Notes under the pieces: model-generated
Database searches by the model: none
What the model was told of the DNA's origin: nothing
The model's input: the letters and a program-made list of their open reading frames with translations, nothing else
Position numbers and translations under genes: made by a program
In this document: positions 26,314 to 34,073 of the stretch, piece by piece
Layout of the letters: each line of letters begins with the position of its first letter
Position numbering within the stretch: the first letter of the stretch is position 1
Source: Lautropia sp.
GTDB lineage: Bacteria; Pseudomonadota; Gammaproteobacteria; Burkholderiales; Burkholderiaceae_E
Length of the DNA: 40,193 nucleotides
NCBI GenBank assembly: GCA_030528325.1
Contig: JAUMZD010000035.1
Location: 1-40,193, forward strand
Direction: 5' to 3'

Positions 26314-27768
26314 TCAGGCCCAATAGGGCAGGTAGCCGATTCGAGGGTGCTCCGGGTCTGCTGGCCGTATCAGCTCTTCCTTGAGGGCCTGGCTGATCAC
26401 GGTGGAGGCCTGGGCGGCATTCCTGGCTTCGATGCCCAGGCGTTCGCGCAAGGAGGCGTTCTTCATCCGTTCACCATTGACATGCATGAACGCAGCATGC
26501 TGGTAGCAGGCTCGCACCCGCTCCTGTGGGGTCATGTCGGCAAAGCGTCGGGGTGCGTAAAGCACTACCCGCATGGCGTGCTCTCTCTGCTGGAAGTCTG
26601 GTGGTGGTAGCCGGTAGCGTTCCACTTCGTGGATTACCTTGTCGATGCCGGTGCCTTGTTCTTCGCAGTAACTCATGCGCCGCATCAGCGCGGCCAGTGC
26701 TTCATTGCGTGACTGAGGTGGGTAATCCAGAAAGCGCTCTGGCTGGATCAATGGGACGCCGGGATTCGTGATCTCCATTCTGTCTCTGAACAGTTCGATC
26801 AGTGGGCCTGTTCCGGAAACGCTCATGTCCTGATGAATCAGGGCATTGGCCACCAGCTCACGAATGGCAAGGGATGGGTAGGTCGTTTGTACTTTCCGCA
26901 GCGCCTTGCTGATCGTCTCGGGTGCACCGATCAGCGCATGGATGTGATCGATCAGCTCGGGAAAGGCATTGGCATAGCCTTTCTGGCTTTCCAGCCGATG
27001 TGTGATCGTGCTAGTGCGGCCAGTGCCGTCATAGGCGACGAAACGGATGGCCTTGCGGGCCACGGGCATGTCAAAGTCCGATAGCTGCCGGGCAAAAAGT
27101 ATGGCACCCAGATTGGTGATGTTCCAACGCTCACCCACATCGCGGCCGATGATCCTGTCGGCCTGAAGTTTCTCGAAAATGCCGGCCCGATTGTCAGGCA
27201 GGCGCTGATCGGTCAGGCTGAAATAGCTTGCATAGTCAAGGCGTGCCAGGACGTCATCGCCGGACACGAACGAGGCTGCGACGCCCGACTCCCAACGGTA
27301 GGGCTGAAGCTTGCGCCAGAGCGCCTGAAGCTTTTCGGGGTGATCGGATAACTTGGGGGTTGCGCTGCCCACGCGGATATAGGCCAGCTGGTTGAACTCG
27401 ACCTGGCTGTGGGTGGCTGCCGGGATTTCCAGCATCACCAGACGGACCCCCCGATAGTCTACCGTTTGGAAGGTACAGTGGATCGCAGGTTGTAGAAACT
27501 GCGCCAGCCAAAGTTCAAGCGGCTGGCCTTTATGGCGTTGAGCGGTTGGCTCGAAGTGGGTACCGACTACTGAGCGGTCACCATCTCGAATTCCCCAAAG
27601 CAGATAGGCGAATGGTTTGTCTGCCAGGCGTGCCGAATTGGCCAGGGCCGAAATGTACTTGCCGATGGCCTCGGGGTTGCTGTCGTTCTCCTTGAACTCT
27701 ACCCAGCCAGATTCGGCCGGCTGTTGCAGCAGTTCGTCGATCAGCGTGAGCGTTCGCTGGGCGTCCAT
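26314..27768 (-). CDS. AlbA_2/HATPase_c_4-type ATP-binding protein of the defence-like locus
   Basis: 484 aa. The N-terminal AlbA_2 (Schlafen-like) domain shows WVEFKEND at 22-29, followed by ALANSARLADKPFAYLLWGI and a YIRVGS strand near 130. The middle and C-terminal part has the GHKL-type ATP site: SLAIRELVANALIHQDMS at 299-316, ITNPGVPL and EEQGTGIDKVI near 369-379. A winged-helix-like end (ERLGIEARNAAQASTVISQA) follows. The ATG lies inside the 3' end of the methyltransferase gene (28-base overlap). The combination could bind nucleic acid and sense or regulate. In Hma-type loci an ATPase accompanies helicase and methylase, which fits. Whether it is a regulator or an effector is unknown. 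Confidence 0.85.
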   Translation of the reverse strand: MDAQRTLTLIDELLQQPAESGWVEFKENDSNPEAIGKYISALANSARLADKPFAYLLWGIRDGDRSVVGTHFEPTAQRHKGQPLELWLAQFLQPAIHCTFQTVDYRGVRLVMLEIPAATHSQVEFNQLAYIRVGSATPKLSDHPEKLQALWRKLQPYRWESGVAASFVSGDDVLARLDYASYFSLTDQRLPDNRAGIFEKLQADRIIGRDVGERWNITNLGAILFARQLSDFDMPVARKAIRFVAYDGTGRTSTITHRLESQKGYANAFPELIDHIHALIGAPETISKALRKVQTTYPSLAIRELVANALIHQDMSVSGTGPLIELFRDRMEITNPGVPLIQPERFLDYPPQSRNEALAALMRRMSYCEEQGTGIDKVIHEVERYRLPPPDFQQREHAMRVVLYAPRRFADMTPQERVRACYQHAAFMHVNGERMKNASLRERLGIEARNAAQASTVISQALKEELIRPADPEHPRIGYLPYWA

Positions 27769-30758
27769 GATGATTTGCGTTGACGAGCGACAGGATGTGG
27801 CATTGTGGGCATGCCATCAAGATTCGCCGGCACCGTGGACGTGGCTGGCAGCGAAGGTTTGGCCCTATTGCCTCGTCCGGGAGCGGCTTTCTTCATGGTC
27901 TGGTCAGTAGCGGCGGCTGTCATACCAACACCGTCATGGGATTCTAGCTGATGACGCTTCCCTGCTCTGGCGCTGCTTGCCCGGGCTTTGGTGGCCTTCT
28001 TTGAAGACAGGGACTCGACCTTTTCCGCATACATGGCGAACAGCTTGCTCAAGCGCTCGGCATCCGATGTGAAGCGCTTCCCGCCGTTGTACAGCTTTTC
28101 CAGAACCTCATCGTTTCGCTCGTGAGCTTGGCGCAGGTTCGCCGGCATTTTGCCGGGGGCATACAGCTCGGCAATGGTGGCCGGGAAGTGTGCCTCTCGG
28201 GCCAGCAGGATCTCTTCGGCGCAGCGGGTTAGCTCTGCCTTGTCCTGATCAGACAGCTCGGGAATCGGGAAGGTGTTCCAGCCCAAGGTGTTGGAGTAGC
28301 GGAAATCTGTTTTCATTTTCCCGCAGACCGTGCTGATCCAGAGAAGATGCAGCCTGGATGCAATGAGTGACAGGTTCCAGAGGGGCGCGTCGTGGAGTGC
28401 GAAGGCGAGGTTGCTGATGACGGATCCAGCCGGTAAATAGCCGACCGGCAAGAACTCTCTATGTTCTGATGAAACACCGGGAACGATAATTGAATGCCGA
28501 TTTCCCGTGTTCATCTCGCGCATTTGGTGGGGCCTATTGGCCATGCTGTTTGCACCTTTGTCCGAGCTTTTTTCTCTGGTGATTCGTACTGCGTTGATTC
28601 TTTTGTTGATGGAGGGTATCGAACAGGCCTCCGTTAGGTGTCTGTCTTCGATCCATAGACAGAATCTGGGGGTTCCCTTGATGAACTCGGATGATCCGAG
28701 AAACTGGCGAACAAAACGTTTTTTCTGTTCAGCGCTGAGATTCAAGCTTTCAAGCTCGTCATGGCTAAGAAGCAGGTTTCCTCCATCAACCGGCTTGTTT
28801 CCGAATAGCATTGGGCTTTGACTAAAAAGGGGTCTGGTTGCCTTGGTAATGATGGGAGTTTCCCCTGAAGTCAGGTAGGAACTGATGACATCTGGATTGT
28901 CCTCGATGACAGCAACCCCTTGCCCCATCCTGGACTCGGAAAAAAGACGCCTACTGATGAAGGTGTTCGTGCTCAAACCGATGACAACGACGGTTACACC
29001 AGCGTTATAGGTAGCGTGATTCGACCATTTGAAGGAGGTGTGGGCAAAGTGGATGTGGTTGCCAGTCTTGAAGATTTCCGGCCACAGCGTGCTGACCTGT
29101 TGCCCTTGGCAGATGGAGTTGGTGGTGACGAAGGCGGCAGAGGAGGATTTATCCTGCTTGCAATAGTCGGCAGCCCGCATGAACCAGGCAGCTACATAGT
29201 CCAGAGACTTCCAGTTCTTGATCCGTTTATCAAAAACCTTGGCCAAGTCCGCCTTTTGGTCATCACTTTGCCATGTTGATCCGACATAGGGCGGGTTGCC
29301 ACAGAGGTAGGTTTCCCCGCCGATGTTGTCGGTGTCCAGTCTTGCGCTGCGACGGTTCTGCATTCCTGCTGAGGCCAGCAAGTTGTTTACTGTGTCGTCA
29401 TTGGTGGGCGGTATCACCTGAAACCAGTCAATATCCAGCGCGTTGCCGCAGACGATGCTGTTCTCCGAGTCAAGCGGCAGAAACTTCCGCTGATCGTGAT
29501 ACTTCCGGTCACACTGGTACTGCGCGATGATCAGCGACAGACGGGCTACTTCAGAGGGAAAGTCGAGAATTTCGATTCCCCGGAAGTTCGACAGGCGGAT
29601 CTGGGTCGTGTACTGTCCTGCGCCGAGAGCCACGTGAGCCCGGTGCTCGATGTCGCGAATGGCTTTGTAGGCCGCCACCAGAAAGTTGCCAGAGCCGCAG
29701 GCAGGATCGAAAACGCGAATCCGTTTGAGGCGATCCAGCAGTTTGTTCAGTTTTGTCCGGTTTGACCCGGCCTCCTTCAGCTGTTGTTGGAGGCTGTCCA
29801 GAAAGAGCGGATCCAGTACCTTGTGGATGTTGGGCAGGCTGGTGTAGTGCAGCCCCAGCTTGCTTCGCTCTTCTTCGTCCGCAATGGCCTGGATCATGCT
29901 GCCGAAGATGTCGGGGTTGATCTGGTTCCAGGGCAGCTTGCCGATTTCCAGCAGGTAGTTGCGTGCCATCCTCGAGAACCTGGGGATCTCGATCCTCTGT
30001 GCAAAAAGGCCGCCGTTGACATAGGGAGGGAGATGCTCGCCGGTTTTGTAACGAAGCTGGCCTTTCTCAAGATCCTTCGTGTTCATGGCAGCGAACAGCG
30101 CGTCTATCACCTCATGGGTATTGGCACCATCCCTGTCACTGTGCAGTTCAAGCGTTCGGGTGAACATGCCCTGCTCGGGAAAGATGTCCGTGTCTTCGGC
30201 AAACAGACAGAAGATCAGTCGCGCCATGAAGTGGTTCATGGCATGGCGTTTCTCGTTGTTCTCCCAGCCCGGGTTGCGGGCCAGAAGCTCCGTATAAAGT
30301 TTGTTGAATCGGATCGTGGCACGGATATCAATGGACTTCACTTCGACTTCGGGATGAATCCGGATGCCAGCCAGGGGGGCAAAGAACAGGAAGTGATCGG
30401 ATAGCAGCTCGTAGGCACAATCCAGCGACTTTTCGTCTCGCAGGTTTTCCGCTCGAAGCCACTCGCCGTTGGTGGCCAGGATGAACGTGGGCTTGAGTTT
30501 GAGCGTGGCTGCACTTTGCCGAAGGCTGTTCAGGGTGTCATCCAGCGACTCCGATTTGCAGGTGGCGAGATGAATCTGTTTGGGGATGAGCACCCCATGG
30601 GGCACATCGCTCTTGTTGGCTTTGCTGCCGGGCGCTGACAGTTGCCTGATTTCCGTTTCGGTGCGACCATAGGCGGCCAGAAATTGAGCCGCAAACTGGT
30701 GTTCATCAAAGTGCTTGCTCAACTTGGCCACTGCGTCTTCAATGTCGGTCAGCTTCAT
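27741..30758 (-). CDS. MmeI-family class I DNA adenine methyltransferase, nuclease motif apparently lost
   Basis: 1005 aa from ATG 30758 (the frame opens at 30836; AGGGCGA precedes the ATG). N-terminal residues 1-135 align with the MmeI-type nuclease domain, but the D...ExK position reads ATCKS at 65-69 instead of an ExK, so cleavage is unlikely. A helical connector follows (RLIFCLFAEDTDIF, about 180-193). The methyltransferase has motif I FDPACGSGNF at 350-359 and motif IV NPPYVG at 488-493, meaning N6-adenine methylation. A target-recognition region follows (about 600-870). The last 85 residues are basic and disordered. It probably marks self DNA for the four-gene system. No specificity can be read from sequence. 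It is the first gene of the minus-strand unit. Confidence 0.9.
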   Translation of the reverse strand: MKLTDIEDAVAKLSKHFDEHQFAAQFLAAYGRTETEIRQLSAPGSKANKSDVPHGVLIPKQIHLATCKSESLDDTLNSLRQSAATLKLKPTFILATNGEWLRAENLRDEKSLDCAYELLSDHFLFFAPLAGIRIHPEVEVKSIDIRATIRFNKLYTELLARNPGWENNEKRHAMNHFMARLIFCLFAEDTDIFPEQGMFTRTLELHSDRDGANTHEVIDALFAAMNTKDLEKGQLRYKTGEHLPPYVNGGLFAQRIEIPRFSRMARNYLLEIGKLPWNQINPDIFGSMIQAIADEEERSKLGLHYTSLPNIHKVLDPLFLDSLQQQLKEAGSNRTKLNKLLDRLKRIRVFDPACGSGNFLVAAYKAIRDIEHRAHVALGAGQYTTQIRLSNFRGIEILDFPSEVARLSLIIAQYQCDRKYHDQRKFLPLDSENSIVCGNALDIDWFQVIPPTNDDTVNNLLASAGMQNRRSARLDTDNIGGETYLCGNPPYVGSTWQSDDQKADLAKVFDKRIKNWKSLDYVAAWFMRAADYCKQDKSSSAAFVTTNSICQGQQVSTLWPEIFKTGNHIHFAHTSFKWSNHATYNAGVTVVVIGLSTNTFISRRLFSESRMGQGVAVIEDNPDVISSYLTSGETPIITKATRPLFSQSPMLFGNKPVDGGNLLLSHDELESLNLSAEQKKRFVRQFLGSSEFIKGTPRFCLWIEDRHLTEACSIPSINKRINAVRITREKSSDKGANSMANRPHQMREMNTGNRHSIIVPGVSSEHREFLPVGYLPAGSVISNLAFALHDAPLWNLSLIASRLHLLWISTVCGKMKTDFRYSNTLGWNTFPIPELSDQDKAELTRCAEEILLAREAHFPATIAELYAPGKMPANLRQAHERNDEVLEKLYNGGKRFTSDAERLSKLFAMYAEKVESLSSKKATKARASSARAGKRHQLESHDGVGMTAAATDQTMKKAAPGRGNRAKPSLPATSTVPANLDGMPTMPHPVARQRKSSWTPSERSR

Positions 30759-31195
30759 GTTGGATCGCCCTGCTGTGCAGAAAGGGGAAAGCGGTGAAGC
30801 GATCCTTGCGCCTGTCAACCCCCGTGCGTTGTACACAAGAAACAGGGGACGGCAGTTTCTGGTGGCATGAATCGCGTGCTACGTTCATTTCCACCTGTTT
30901 GTCGACAGATTGCGAGGCGGAGCGTTTGAACGGTTAACCCCGGGGCGCTTTCGTGATGGATGTGAAGGGCTTTGGCAACAACAGCACTTGCCCAATCTGT
31001 CTTGTTCAGTTAGTGAATGATCCGTTGGACTTTGTCGCGCATCGGATCAACGGTAACGGTGTACTTGATGGGCGGTCTGGCAGGGATGTGGCCGTAGCAT
31101 TGTCAAGTCCTGCTGGTTGTCGTCAATTCTTGAGTGACAGCATCTCGCCCATGTCACGTCGCTGCTGTTCGTGTCAGTGCTGTTCGTGCAGCAGG
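30759..31195. other. Upstream region of the methyltransferase unit
   Basis: No gene is supported. The promoter for the methyltransferase-ATPase unit should lie here. A TTGACA near 30815-30820 (minus strand) lacks a good -10. A tandem repeat of about 15 bases, TGCTGTTCGTGTCAG then TGCTGTTCGTGCAGC (31163-31193), abuts repeat R5. A small plus-strand frame overlapping repeat element 3 is not convincing as a gene. Confidence 0.35.
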
Positions 31196-31325
31196 ATCAA
31201 AACCCGATCAAAACTTTCCAGCTGCTTGTCTTTCGCTAAGTTATTGATTTTTATGAGGCAGTCTGATCCGGGGCGCCTGTATTCAAGGCACTGGAGCGGT
31301 CTGGATCAAAAACCCATCAAAACTT
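31196..31325 (+). repeat. Paired 19-bp direct repeats, element 3 (R5 and R6)
   Basis: R5 ATCAAAACCCGATCAAAAC (31196-31214) and R6 ATCAAAAACCCATCAAAAC (31305-31323) are 109 bases apart. The spacer contains TTGTCTTTCGCTAAGTTATT then GATTTTTATG, closely matching the spacer of element 1 (TTGTCCGTTTGAGCTAAG). This element lies 437 bases upstream of the methyltransferase start, in the same orientation as elements 1 and 2. Confidence 0.75.
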
Positions 31326-31487
31326 CTGGCCAGACGCTGGTGAATGGGCGGACGGCTGGCCGGGCGGGGGATGCCTCAGCATCCTCAGTCGCAGCCGGTT
31401 GGCGGCGAGATCGTCACTCGGCCTTTGCGCCGTGATGCAGCGAATTGAGCTGATATGGCGGGTGACGCTTGATTGGTCGGTACCGAA

Positions 31488-32861
31488 TCAACCCAGCGCC
31501 TGGGTGATTGCGTCGATTCGGGCTGTGTCGATGGCGGCCCGGATGGCCTGGGGATTGGCCGCATGCTGCTTGGCGATCTGGCCGGTGTCGATCTCGCGGG
31601 CGGCATGGGCAGCAGCCTCCACGGCGGGGGATACGGCAGCCCTGTCGGCCAGACGCAGGGCCGCTTGCAGCACGGTGTCCAGCCGTTCAGGCCGGCGCCA
31701 CAGATCATGGCGATTGAAGAGTGCGAGCAGGGCCGTTGCGTCATGCCGATCGAGATCGTCAAGCCATTGCCGCGCTGCCACGGGTGCTCTCGTGCCCCCC
31801 AGTTCCGAGGCCAGCCGGCGGGCTGCGTCGATGCAGTCGTTGGCGGCACGAAGTTGGCGGGCCTGTTTCTCGATCCGCTCGGCATGCTGCTTGTTCGGAA
31901 GGTCGGTGGAGCCGACATGGTTCAGGTGCGGGCCAGTATCGGGTACGCCGGCATCGACTGCTGCCATCATCACGGCAAAGCGCACCGGTAGCGGGTCATG
32001 GGCCGCCGCACTGCGGTCGAGGGCTGCCAGCCATTCGCCCCGTTCGGACACGGCTGGCAAGCCCGGTATCAGGATTGCCAGCGCACCGCTGTCTTCGAGC
32101 ACCTCGAGCATCCGGGAGGGTCGCTGGTTCATCAGCCCGCGTGAGATTTCCTGCCAGACGCGCTCGGGCACGAGCGCATCGACCTCGCCGGCGGCGCTCA
32201 TCTCCCGCATCAGGGCTAGCGTTTCGCCGGCCACCCGAAAATCGGGAAAGCGTGCCGCAAAGCGGGCCACACGCAGGATGCGAACCGGGTCTTCCCGAAA
32301 GGCGGGGCTTACATGCCGGAAGATTCGGTCACGAAGGTCTTTCAGTCCGTGGAAGGGGTCGATGAGGCCCGGGATGGGGGGTGGCATCTCTGTCGGACGA
32401 ACCCCGTGCGATTCGGATGCTTCAGTTGGCAGGGCCGCTGCCTGTGACACACGAGAATCTGCCTGACTGGTGGATGCCTGCTCTGGTGTGTGGGGCGAGT
32501 GCTGAGCGACTGGTGGCGTGCGGGTTTCATCGCCAGTCGCCGGCACCGCCATCGCATTGATCGTGATGTCCCGGCGCAGCAGATCGTCTTCCAGCGTCAC
32601 GTCCGGTGCGAAGTGAACGGCAAAGCCCTTGTAGCCGGGGGCGGTCTTTCGTTCGGTGCGCGCCAGTGCATATTCCTCGTGGGTGTCTGGGTGAAGGAAC
32701 ACCGGAAAATCCTTGCCCACCGGTCTGAAGCCGCGTGCGATCATCTGTTCGGGCGTCGCGCCCACCACCACCCAGTCCCGGTCGCCCGAGGGCAGGCCCA
32801 TCAGTTCATCTCGTACGGAGCCGCCGACGCGGTAGCACTGCAGGTCTTGGGTGATGGTCAT
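31488..32861 (-). CDS. cca: CCA-adding tRNA nucleotidyltransferase with internal insertion and degenerate HD site
   Basis: 457 aa. It adds or repairs the 3' CCA of tRNAs. Seen: VGGSVRDEL, the catalytic GDRDWVVVG (Asp27 and Asp29), RRDITINAMA at 96-105 and the ATP/CTP-reading EDPVRILRVARFAARF. Two oddities: residues about 107-164 are an extra Pro/Thr/Ser-rich stretch between the catalytic core and the GLIDPFHGLKDL block, where E. coli Cca has under ten residues. Second, the HD phosphohydrolase motif of long bacterial Cca (FATLCHDLGKG in E. coli) reads FAVMMAAVDAG at 295-305, lacking both H and D. The nucleotidyltransferase should work; the phosphatase/phosphodiesterase domain should not. Confidence 0.93.
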   Translation of the reverse strand: MTITQDLQCYRVGGSVRDELMGLPSGDRDWVVVGATPEQMIARGFRPVGKDFPVFLHPDTHEEYALARTERKTAPGYKGFAVHFAPDVTLEDDLLRRDITINAMAVPATGDETRTPPVAQHSPHTPEQASTSQADSRVSQAAALPTEASESHGVRPTEMPPPIPGLIDPFHGLKDLRDRIFRHVSPAFREDPVRILRVARFAARFPDFRVAGETLALMREMSAAGEVDALVPERVWQEISRGLMNQRPSRMLEVLEDSGALAILIPGLPAVSERGEWLAALDRSAAAHDPLPVRFAVMMAAVDAGVPDTGPHLNHVGSTDLPNKQHAERIEKQARQLRAANDCIDAARRLASELGGTRAPVAARQWLDDLDRHDATALLALFNRHDLWRRPERLDTVLQAALRLADRAAVSPAVEAAAHAAREIDTGQIAKQHAANPQAIRAAIDTARIDAITQALG

Positions 32862-33114
32862 GGTGATAGGTGGTTCGGCGCTTTTCCGTCGCTCAGCGTA
32901 TCAACACGGACTGCGCTGGTGATCCAGGCTTGTGGCCGGGCTTTCGGGTGGGGGATGTGATCGATGAATCAGATGGTATCGCGCCCGGCAGGTGCAGGGG
33001 TGGCCTAGGCCAGATGGATGATGGGTGGTACGACCGTGATGCATGACACGGAATCGCTGTTTAGTGATGGCTACAGTGAACGGACTGCTTTCATTGACTT
33101 CACCGGAGACCGTC

Positions 33115-33996
33115 ATGAGCATCTCGAAATCCCTCGTGTCCTTTCCGTCCGCATCCCTCTGTGCCGCCGTTGCCCTGGCCTGTTCGCTGACAGCCTGCGG
33201 TGGGGGAGGTGGTGGTAACGCCGATGGCAGCCATCAGCCTGATGACGATGACGTCAGTCACGCCGCCGATGCTTCGGTGGGTCAGGCCCGTCAGCCCCAT
33301 CAGCCATCGGCAGCGCAAGACGGGCGAGCGGATGTTCAGCCGCTGGGGGGCATGCCCAGCGAAGAAGAGCTGGGCGCGTTTGAAGACGCGTTGCTGGGGA
33401 TTCTCGACAATGCGTTGACCGAGTTTCTGAACGAAAGTGAAGATTATCGTTTCGTGGGGGGACAGGTGATCGATCCGCTCGGGAAAACGCACACGGCCGA
33501 GCAGTGGCTTCGGCATGTTCAGCAGAATTGCCCCCGGACCGCCGCCGGTGGGGAGCGAGCGAACTACCAGCCGGTGTCCATGGCTCATATTGGCTGTCTT
33601 GCCGGCACCTATATCGGGCAGGATGCGGAAACGGAGCAGGCCTGTCGTGTGACGCTGGCACCGGATGGATCGGTGACGCTTCTACACAATGGCGCCGACC
33701 GGCTGTTGATGCGGCTGTCGCCTGACAACGCCCGGTATCTCCATGGCGGCAGCCGGTTCGCCGGCCCGGATGTTCAGGAGATCGTCCTGTCGGGCAAGCT
33801 CCGGCAGATCCAACCTGACCGACAGGTCATGGTGGATTTCGGGGTGGTATCCGGTTCAAAGGCAGGCAAAACCTTGCGCATGCTGAACATCGCTCACGAT
33901 GACAGTGATCTGACGCGGTATCGGCCTGTCGTCGAGGGTGAAAGCAGCCAGTCCGGCTGCATGCTGATGGTTGACATCGGCAAGGCGGCGCGCTGA
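33115..33996 (+). CDS. Lipoprotein of unknown function
   Basis: 293 aa from ATG 33115 with CGGAGA upstream; the longer frame from 33043 has no signal-like start. The signal peptide ends in CSLTACGGGG, a clear lipobox followed by a Gly run and an Asp/His-rich linker typical of outer-membrane lipoproteins. The mature region has a helical part (EELGAFEDALLGILDNALTE), then a beta-rich domain with GCLAGTYIGQD and VTLAPDGSVTLLHNGADRL, which looks like a small beta-sandwich or lipocalin-like repeat. Several cysteines could form disulfides. I do not recognise the family. It stands alone between cca and slt. Confidence 0.8.
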   Translation: MSISKSLVSFPSASLCAAVALACSLTACGGGGGGNADGSHQPDDDDVSHAADASVGQARQPHQPSAAQDGRADVQPLGGMPSEEELGAFEDALLGILDNALTEFLNESEDYRFVGGQVIDPLGKTHTAEQWLRHVQQNCPRTAAGGERANYQPVSMAHIGCLAGTYIGQDAETEQACRVTLAPDGSVTLLHNGADRLLMRLSPDNARYLHGGSRFAGPDVQEIVLSGKLRQIQPDRQVMVDFGVVSGSKAGKTLRMLNIAHDDSDLTRYRPVVEGESSQSGCMLMVDIGKAAR

Positions 33997-34039
33997 AGGT
34001 CAGCACGCCGCTGACGTGGCCGATGATCACAGGGCCGTC

Positions 34040-34063
34040 CGGTGACGACCGTGTTCACCGTTT
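34040..34063 (+). terminator. Candidate terminator of the lipoprotein gene
   Basis: CGGTGA (34040-34045) and TCACCG (34055-34060) form a six-base-pair stem followed by TTT. It lies between the convergent stops of the lipoprotein gene and slt. Another stem, GTCAGC/GCTGAC (33999-34015), precedes it. Both are short. Confidence 0.35.
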
Positions 34064-34073
34064 CACCCTGGCC

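Noticed and set aside
30953-31435. 160-codon plus-strand frame upstream of cca
   Set aside because: It runs through repeat element 3, is Cys/Ser-rich without domain pattern, and has no ribosome-binding site.
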